NCBI GenBank assembly: GCA_022745215.1 | Contig: JAIIWC010000058.1 | Coordinates: forward strand, 1 to 10,981 | Length of the DNA stretch: 10,981 bases | Source of the DNA: Collinsella sp. | Lineage (GTDB): Bacteria > Actinomycetota > Coriobacteriia > Coriobacteriales > Coriobacteriaceae | Direction of reading: 5' to 3' | Shown: positions 6,218-10,981 of the stretch, one piece after another | How positions within the stretch are numbered: the first letter of the stretch is position 1 | Layout: every line of letters starts with the position of its first letter | The notes under the pieces: model-generated | What the model was told of the DNA's origin: nothing | What the model saw: the letters and a program-made list of their open reading frames with translations, nothing else | Database searches by the model: none | Position numbers and translations under genes: made by a program

Positions 6218-6286
6218 GCTAAACTACTAAACAAAAGAGTAAAACATTTAGTAAACAGAACAAAACGAAACAAGCGTCTGTTTACT
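6218..6286. promoter_or_regulatory. Operator-like zone with 10-bp inverted repeat before the isomerase gene
   Basis: AGTAAACAGA (6250-6259) and TCTGTTTACT (6277-6286) are perfect inverted copies with a 17-base centre. Upstream, TAAAC also occurs at 6220 and 6228, with TAAAAC at 6240. The zone repeats GCTAAACTA from the regulator promoter (6218-6226 here). A clear -35/-10 pair is not visible, so the operon promoter must be in this AT-rich zone or just upstream but cannot be placed. The right arm ends 25 bases before the isomerase start codon and would be inside or beside the leader. Confidence 0.55.
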
Positions 6287-6311
6287 GAACACGTATTAGG
6301 GGAGGACGTAC

Positions 6312-7712
6312 ATGGATAAGATCAAGCTCGGCTTTGTGCCTACGCGCCGCAGCATCTTTAGCGCGCCGGACGCAATCAAGTATCGCGGCCTGACGGCTGA
6401 TCGCCTGCGCGAGATCGGCGTCGACATCGTGGATATCGACGACATCAACGACGAGGGCCTGCTGTTCGACGACAGCCATATCGCGCCTATCATCGAGAAG
6501 TTCCGCGCCGAGGGCGTCGACGGCATCATGCTCTGCCACGCCAACTTTGGTACCGAGTACGTCTGCGCCCGCCTTGCCCGCGAGCTCGGTCTGCCCGTGC
6601 TGCTGTGGGGCCCGCGCGACGAGCGCCCCGAGCCCGACGGCACCCGCCTGCGCGATAGCCAGTGCGGCCTGTTCGCCACCGGCAAGGTCCTGCGCCGCTT
6701 CCAGGTTCCCTTCACCTACATGACCAACTGCCGCCTGACCGACCCCGAGTTCGAGCGCGGCGTCTGGGACTTCCTGGCCGTGTGCAACGTGGTCAAGACC
6801 TTCAAGCACACTCGCATCCTGCAGATGGCCACCCGTCCGTTCGACTTCTGGTCGACCATGTGCAACGAGGGCGAGCTGCTCGAGAAGTTCAACATCCAGC
6901 TTTCGCCCATCCCCATGACCGAGCTTGTCCAGGCCGTGCGCGACGCCCAGACCGACGAGCAGGCCATGGCCGCCATGCTCGCCCACATTAGCGACAGCTT
7001 TGAGATCTGCATCCCCGAGGATAAGGTTCCCGCGGTTGCCGGTCTTGCCATCGCCATGAAGCGCTTGGTCGAGAAGTACGGCTGCAACGCCGGCGCCATC
7101 CAGTGCTGGAACGCCCTGCAGGACGAGCTGGGCATTATGCCCTGCGCCGCCAACGCCATCCTCAACGAGATGGGTATCCCCGTCGTGTGCGAGACCGATA
7201 TCCACGGCGCCATCACCGCGCTGATGGTCGAGGCCGCCGACCTGGGCCGTCACCGCGGCATGTTCGCCGACTGGACCGTGCGTCATCCCGACAACGAGAA
7301 CGGCGAGCTGCTGCAGCACTGTGGCCCCTGGCCCTGCAGCTGTGCGGCCGTCAAGCCCAAGCTCACCTACCCGCTGGCGTTCGATCACCCCGGCGCGCTG
7401 ACGGCTGAGGCCAAGCACGGCGACCTCACCCTTGCCCGCTTTGACGGCGACAACGGCGAGTACTCGCTGCTGCTGGGCAATGCCCGCGGCATCGATGGCC
7501 CGGCCGGCATGGGCACCTACCTGTGGGTCGAAGTCGACAACCTCAAGCGCCTCGAGGCCAAGATCGTCGAGGGTCCCTACATCCACCACTGCGTCGCCAT
7601 TCACGCCAACGTGGTGCCGGTGCTCTACGAAGCGTGCAAGTACATCGGCATTGCCCCCGACTTATACGACCCGATTGAAGAAGACGTCAAAGCCTACCTG
7701 CGAGGAGAGTAG
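6312..7712 (+). CDS. L-fucose/L-arabinose isomerase-like sugar isomerase
   Basis: A 466-residue protein of the L-fucose isomerase superfamily, expected to interconvert an aldose and its ketose with a divalent metal. It is shorter than classical FucI (about 590). Visible family marks are the N-terminal Rossmann-like part (KIKLGFVPTRRS, 3-14), LLWGPRDE (97-104), the core CWNALQDELGIMPCAANAIL (265-284), the acidic metal motif VCETDIHGA (292-300) with Glu294 and Asp296, and the C-terminal GPYIHHC (421-427) with His residues where FucI has its third ligand. AGGGGAGGA ends five bases before the ATG, a very strong site. The transketolase A gene starts two bases after the stop. With the split transketolase and the kinase it would feed a ketose into phosphorylation and two-carbon transfer. 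D-apiose is the favoured substrate by context; L-fucose, D-arabinose or other pentoses cannot be excluded, but fuculose-phosphate aldolase is absent. Confidence 0.85.
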   Translation: MDKIKLGFVPTRRSIFSAPDAIKYRGLTADRLREIGVDIVDIDDINDEGLLFDDSHIAPIIEKFRAEGVDGIMLCHANFGTEYVCARLARELGLPVLLWGPRDERPEPDGTRLRDSQCGLFATGKVLRRFQVPFTYMTNCRLTDPEFERGVWDFLAVCNVVKTFKHTRILQMATRPFDFWSTMCNEGELLEKFNIQLSPIPMTELVQAVRDAQTDEQAMAAMLAHISDSFEICIPEDKVPAVAGLAIAMKRLVEKYGCNAGAIQCWNALQDELGIMPCAANAILNEMGIPVVCETDIHGAITALMVEAADLGRHRGMFADWTVRHPDNENGELLQHCGPWPCSCAAVKPKLTYPLAFDHPGALTAEAKHGDLTLARFDGDNGEYSLLLGNARGIDGPAGMGTYLWVEVDNLKRLEAKIVEGPYIHHCVAIHANVVPVLYEACKYIGIAPDLYDPIEEDVKAYLRGE

Positions 7713-7714
7713 AA

Positions 7715-8551
7715 ATGGCAACTATCGAAGAGCTTGAATCCCTGCGTTGGGACCTTCGCCGCGATTGCGTCGATATCATCATGGCTGGCGCCGGCGGGCA
7801 CATCGGCGGCGACATGTCGGTCATCGATGCCCTCATGACCCTCTACGCCAACCACCTCAACATTTCTCCCGAGACCGTCGACGATCCCAACCGCGATCGC
7901 TTCGTGCTCTCCAAGGGCCACGCCATGGAGGCCTACTACGCGGTGCTCTGCCACGAGGGCTATCTTGACCTCGATGACGTCAAGGCCCGCTTCTCCAAGT
8001 TCGGCAGCCCCTACATCGGCCACCCCAACAACAAGCTCAAGGGCATCGAGATGAACTCGGGCTCGCTGGGTCACGGCCTGCCCGTGGCCGTCGGGATGGC
8101 GCTTGCCGGCAAGATGGATGGCCGCGACTACCGCGTCTACACCATCATGGGCGACGGCGAGCTTGCCGAGGGCTCGGTCTGGGAGGGCGCCATGAGCGGC
8201 GGCAACTACCAGCTCGATAACCTGTGCGCGCTCGTGGACCGCAACCGCCTGCAGATCAGCGGCAGCACCGAGGACGTCATGAAGCAGGATTCGCAGGAGG
8301 AGCGCTGGGCCGCCTTCGGCTGGAACGTGCTGTCTATTCCGGGCAACGACGTCCAGGCCATCGACGCCGCGCTGACGCTGGCCGCCGAGACCAAGGGTAA
8401 GCCCACGGTCATCATCCTCAACACGGTGAAGGGCTACGGCTCGCCGGTTATGGAGGACAAGGCCGCCTGGCATCATCACCTGCCCAACGATGAGGAATAT
8501 GCCCAGATCATCGCCGATTTCGCTGCCCATAAGGAGGCTATCAATGGCTAA
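7715..8551 (+). CDS. Transketolase, N-terminal (ThDP-binding) subunit
   Basis: A 278-residue protein equal to the first third to half of a full transketolase, the half that binds thiamine-diphosphate pyrophosphate and metal. Seen are GGHIGGDMS (27-35), LSKGHAMEAYYAVL (65-78), IGHP (101-104), GSLGHGLPVAVGMA (116-129) and the ThDP motif beginning GDGELAEG (146-153) and ending at Asn177 (VDRNRLQ). The His residues at 29, 69, 103 and 120 correspond to substrate or cofactor contacts in the family. CGAGGAGAG precedes the ATG. It is tightly packed between isomerase (2-base gap) and the C-terminal subunit (8-base overlap), so the two transketolase halves are made in step. Split transketolases of this sort include the apulose-4-phosphate enzyme AptAB and the sulfosugar enzyme SqwGH, as well as ordinary pentose-phosphate versions. 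Confidence 0.92.
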   Translation: MATIEELESLRWDLRRDCVDIIMAGAGGHIGGDMSVIDALMTLYANHLNISPETVDDPNRDRFVLSKGHAMEAYYAVLCHEGYLDLDDVKARFSKFGSPYIGHPNNKLKGIEMNSGSLGHGLPVAVGMALAGKMDGRDYRVYTIMGDGELAEGSVWEGAMSGGNYQLDNLCALVDRNRLQISGSTEDVMKQDSQEERWAAFGWNVLSIPGNDVQAIDAALTLAAETKGKPTVIILNTVKGYGSPVMEDKAAWHHHLPNDEEYAQIIADFAAHKEAING

Positions 8552-9485
8552 CAAGATCGCCAACCGCAAGGTTATCTGCGACACGCTGCTCGAGGCCGCC
8601 GCAACCGATAAAGACATCGTCGTCCTGTGCTCCGACTCCCGCGGCTCCGCGTCGCTCACGCCGTTCTTCGATCAGTATCCCCAGCAGTCCATTGAGGTCG
8701 GCATTGCCGAGCAGGACCTGGTGAGCATCGCTGCCGGCATGGCCTCGTGCGGTAAGAAGGCCTGGGCCGCCTCGCCGGCGTCCTTTGTGACCACGCGTTC
8801 GTATGAGCAGTGCAAGGTCGACGTTTCGTACTCCAACACCAACGTCAAGCTCATCGGCATCTCGGGCGGCGTGTCCTATGGCGCCCTGGGTATGAGCCAC
8901 CATTCTGCGCAGGATATCGCCGCTATGAGCGCGATTCCCAACATGCGCGTGTATCTGCCGAGTGACCGCTTCCAGACCGCCGAGCTTGTGCGCGCCCTGG
9001 TAGCCGACAACAAGCCGGCCTACATCCGCGTGGGGCGCAACCCGGTCGAGGACGTGTACACCGAGGACGAGTGTCCGTTCCAGATGGATCGCGCCACCTG
9101 GGTGCGTCGCGGCACCGATGTGACGATCGTCGCCACCGGCGAGATGGTCCGCCACGCCGTGGACGCCGCCGATCTGCTGGCCGAGCAGGGAATCTCGGCA
9201 ACGGTGCTCGACATGTACTGCGTCAAGCCGCTCGACGCCGAGGCCGTGATCGAGGCCGCCGGCGCCACGCGCGCCGTCGTGACCGTCGAGGAGCACAGCC
9301 CCTTCGGCGGCCTGGGTTCCATGGTCGCGCAGGTCGTGGGCGAGCATTGCCCGCGTCCGGTCAAGTGCCTCTCCCTGCCCGACGCGCCGGTCATCACCGG
9401 TACGAGCCCCGAGGTCTTTGCGCACTACGGCCTGACGGGTGCCGGAATCGCGCAGACCGTCGCCGAGTTCTTGCCCGCAGAGTAA
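8544..9485 (+). CDS. Transketolase, C-terminal subunit
   Basis: A 313-residue partner subunit holding the pyrimidine-binding and C-terminal transketolase domains. EVGIAEQDLVSIAAGMA (51-67) contains Glu56, the residue that activates ThDP. SYGALGMSHHSAQDIA (111-126) is the counterpart of the GEDGPTHQ stretch of classical enzymes and keeps His119, but has Leu115 where they have Asp. PAYIRVGRNP (158-167) keeps the substrate-binding Arg region, and VVTVEEHSPFGGLGSMVA (257-274) is the C-terminal domain hallmark. The start is set by AAGGAGG six bases before the ATG; the first eight bases overlap the end of the N-terminal subunit gene. An earlier in-frame start at 8490 would overlap much further and has no ribosome site. 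Together the pair should move a two-carbon ketol unit between sugars. Confidence 0.92.
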   Translation: MANKIANRKVICDTLLEAAATDKDIVVLCSDSRGSASLTPFFDQYPQQSIEVGIAEQDLVSIAAGMASCGKKAWAASPASFVTTRSYEQCKVDVSYSNTNVKLIGISGGVSYGALGMSHHSAQDIAAMSAIPNMRVYLPSDRFQTAELVRALVADNKPAYIRVGRNPVEDVYTEDECPFQMDRATWVRRGTDVTIVATGEMVRHAVDAADLLAEQGISATVLDMYCVKPLDAEAVIEAAGATRAVVTVEEHSPFGGLGSMVAQVVGEHCPRPVKCLSLPDAPVITGTSPEVFAHYGLTGAGIAQTVAEFLPAE

Positions 9486-9488
9486 CTG

Positions 9489-9523
9489 GAATGTGACAAA
9501 GGGACCGCCCCTTTGTCACATTC
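9489..9523. repeat. Perfect 15-bp hairpin between transketolase and kinase genes
   Basis: GAATGTGACAAAGGG (9489-9503) and CCCTTTGTCACATTC (9509-9523) are perfect inverted copies around ACCGC. It begins three bases after the transketolase stop and ends eight bases before the kinase ribosome site, with CGTTTTGA directly behind. It could be a partial terminator lowering kinase expression, an mRNA-stabilising 3' end, or a REP-like palindrome; motifs of this GTGACAAAGGGAC type recur, from memory, between genes in several gut actinobacteria. The T-run is short (four), so full termination is unlikely. Confidence 0.6.
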
Positions 9524-9541
9524 GTTTTGAAAGGGGTGGCC

Positions 9542-10981
9542 ATGGGCCGCTACATCATCGGAATCGATCAATCCACGCAGGGCACCAAGGCGCTGCTGGT
9601 GGACGAGGGCGGCCATTTGATTCATCGTGCCGATCGCTCGCATCGCCAGATTGTCAACGAGGCCGGCTGGGTGAGCCATGATCCAGCCGAGATCGCCGCC
9701 AACGTGCTGGCCGTGGCGCGCGCCGTGGTGGAGGAGACCGGGGTCGATCCGGCCGACGTCGCCGGCATCGGCATCTCCAACCAGCGCGAGACTACCGTTG
9801 CCTGGAGGCGCACGACGGGCGAGCCGCTGTGCGACGCCGTGGTGTGGCAGTGCGCCCGCGCCCGCGAGCTGTGCGACGAGCTGGCCGCGCGCGAGGGCGT
9901 GGCCGAGCTGGTGCGCGACACGACGGGTCTAGTGCTCTCGCCCTACTACCCGGCGGGCAAGATGGCCTGGATCCTCGCGAACGTTCCCGCGGCTGCCGAG
10001 GCCGCTGCAGCGGGCGAGCTGTGCCTGGGCACCATCGATGCCTGGGTGGTCTGGACGCTCACGGGCGGCGCGGAGTTCCGCTGCGACTGGTCCAACGCCA
10101 GCCGCACGCAACTCTTTGACCTGCGCCGTGGCTGCTGGAGCGAGCCGGTGTGCGAGGCCTTTGGCGTTGACGTGGCCTGCCTGCCACAGGTGACCGATTC
10201 CGATGGCCTGTTTGGCATGACGGACCTGGGCGGCTTTTTGCCGGCACCCGTGCCCATTCACGGCGTGCTGGGCGATAGCCACGCCGCCTTGTTTGCGCAG
10301 GGCTGCCATAGCCGCGGCATGGCCAAGGCGACCTATGGCACCGGCAGCTCGGTCATGATGAACGTCGGCGACGAGTTCGTCGCCAGCTCGCACGGGCTTT
10401 CGAGCTCGCTCGCATGGCGCATGGACGGCGTGACCGAGTACGTGCTCGAGGGCAACGTGAGCTACGCCGGCGCCGTCAAGACGTGGCTGCGCGACGATCT
10501 GGAGCTCATCAATAACCCCGAGGAAGTTACCGACCTGTGCTACGCCGCCAATCCGGCGAGCCGCGTCTACTTTGTGCCGGCGTTTACCGGTCTGGGCGCG
10601 CCGCACTGGGCGAGTGACGCCGAGGGCTGCGTCTTTGGCATGACGCGCACCACGGGTCGCGCGGAGTTCGTGAAGGCCGCCGACGAGTCGATCGCCTATC
10701 AGATCTTTGACGTGATTGATGCGATGGTCGAGGATTCGGGCGCGGCGCTGGCCGAACTTCGTGTTGACGGCGGTCCCACGCGCGATGCGTACCTGATGCA
10801 GTTTGAGAGCGACCTGGTTGGCTCGCCCATCCGCATCGCGAGCAACGACGAGATGAGCGGCCTGGGTGCGGCCTGGGCCTGCGGCATTGCGCTGGACATG
10901 TACACGCGCGATGTCGTCGACGTCTACGGCGCCCGCGGCATCGTGGAGCCGTCGATGCCCGCCGACGAGCGAGCCAAAAAG
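9542..10981 (+). CDS. FGGY-family sugar kinase, glycerol-kinase-like (partial, right edge)
   Basis: The first 480 residues, open to the window end; glycerol kinases are about 500, so only the tail is missing. AAGGGG ends five bases before the ATG. Family marks: IGIDQSTQGTKALLV (6-20), the phosphate-binding start; AGWVSHDPAEI (41-51); ISNQRETTVAW (78-88); VVWQCARA (100-107); SPYYPAGKMAWIL (133-145); GTIDAWVVWTLTGG (163-176); GVLGDSHAALFAQGC (241-255) with catalytic Asp245; YGTGSSVMMNVG (265-276); and LRVDGGPTRDAYLMQF (406-421), ATP-binding. Overall pattern is closest to glycerol kinase, and Arg82, Glu83, Trp102, Tyr135 and Asp245 match its glycerol contacts, but Phe270 is Ser and the QQ after Asp245 is SH. 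Context with isomerase and split transketolase suggests it phosphorylates a ketose such as apulose. Xylulokinase or true glycerol kinase are alternatives. Confidence 0.9.
   Translation, partial: MGRYIIGIDQSTQGTKALLVDEGGHLIHRADRSHRQIVNEAGWVSHDPAEIAANVLAVARAVVEETGVDPADVAGIGISNQRETTVAWRRTTGEPLCDAVVWQCARARELCDELAAREGVAELVRDTTGLVLSPYYPAGKMAWILANVPAAAEAAAAGELCLGTIDAWVVWTLTGGAEFRCDWSNASRTQLFDLRRGCWSEPVCEAFGVDVACLPQVTDSDGLFGMTDLGGFLPAPVPIHGVLGDSHAALFAQGCHSRGMAKATYGTGSSVMMNVGDEFVASSHGLSSSLAWRMDGVTEYVLEGNVSYAGAVKTWLRDDLELINNPEEVTDLCYAANPASRVYFVPAFTGLGAPHWASDAEGCVFGMTRTTGRAEFVKAADESIAYQIFDVIDAMVEDSGAALAELRVDGGPTRDAYLMQFESDLVGSPIRIASNDEMSGLGAAWACGIALDMYTRDVVDVYGARGIVEPSMPADERAKK

Noticed and set aside
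6218..6311. Riboswitch or structured leader before the isomerase gene
   Set aside because: The repeats fit a DNA operator better; no conserved riboswitch core was recognised and no terminator-type hairpin with T-tract precedes the start codon.
6282..7604. Long antisense open frames opposite isomerase (440 residues), regulator (334) and transketolase genes (321 and 294)
   Set aside because: Third-position G/C bias leaves few stops on the opposite strand. None shows a recognisable domain or good ribosome site, and each sense protein is unmistakable.
6312..9485. Sulfoquinovose sulfo-transketolase pathway as the function of the operon
   Set aside because: It also uses a split transketolase and isomerases, but that route as I know it has no FGGY kinase and includes sulfoacetaldehyde-handling and sulfonate export genes, none seen here. 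It stays a fallback if the transketolase proves to lack a phosphate pocket.
9542..10981. Plain glycerol kinase GlpK
   Set aside because: Overall similarity is strong, but Phe270 and Gln246 equivalents are replaced, and no glycerol facilitator or glycerol-3-phosphate dehydrogenase adjoins in the window; the operon is for sugar carbon rearrangement.

Overview
The window is G+C-rich, dense with genes and strongly biased to G/C-ending codons. Each transcription unit has a clear Shine-Dalgarno sequence and ends in a compact hairpin. Protein style, the split transketolase and the recurrent intergenic palindromes suggest a gut actinobacterium of the Coriobacteriia, most like Collinsella; this is an impression, not a database result. 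No tRNA, rRNA, CRISPR array, insertion sequence or transposase was seen.

Layout, left to right: (1) 1-418 holds no convincing gene, only a possible last few codons of an upstream gene, two short palindromes, a possible dispersed repeat and a strong terminator for the next gene. (2) 419-2662, minus strand: a large membrane O-acyltransferase (acyltransferase-3 plus SGNH domain, OafA/OatA type) for modifying cell-envelope glycans. (3) A divergent promoter region with an inverted repeat over a -35 box, then a plus-strand pair: ribokinase and nucleoside hydrolase, which together turn nucleosides into base plus ribose 5-phosphate; a terminator follows. (4) A LacI-family regulator with its own promoter and terminator. 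(5) A catabolic operon: an L-fucose-isomerase-like ketol isomerase, a two-subunit transketolase (N half and C half) and, after a hairpin, a glycerol-kinase-like FGGY sugar kinase that runs off the right edge.

The most interesting part is 4900-10981. Isomerase, FGGY kinase and split transketolase is the enzyme set of the non-oxidative D-apiose route (apiose to apulose to apulose 4-phosphate, then transketolase cleavage to xylulose 5-phosphate and dihydroxyacetone phosphate). Hand alignment shows non-standard residues at substrate positions: the transketolase C half lacks the Asp that reads acceptor stereochemistry in classical transketolases, and the kinase lacks the Phe that packs against glycerol. 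A branched or otherwise unusual sugar is therefore a reasonable working idea, but the substrate is inferred and not shown. The LacI gene and the operon share a promoter motif family (GTTTA/TAAAC), including three helically spaced copies of CCGTTTA and a 10-bp-arm inverted repeat ahead of the isomerase, which points to LacI as local regulator and autoregulator. No transporter for the sugar is in the window.
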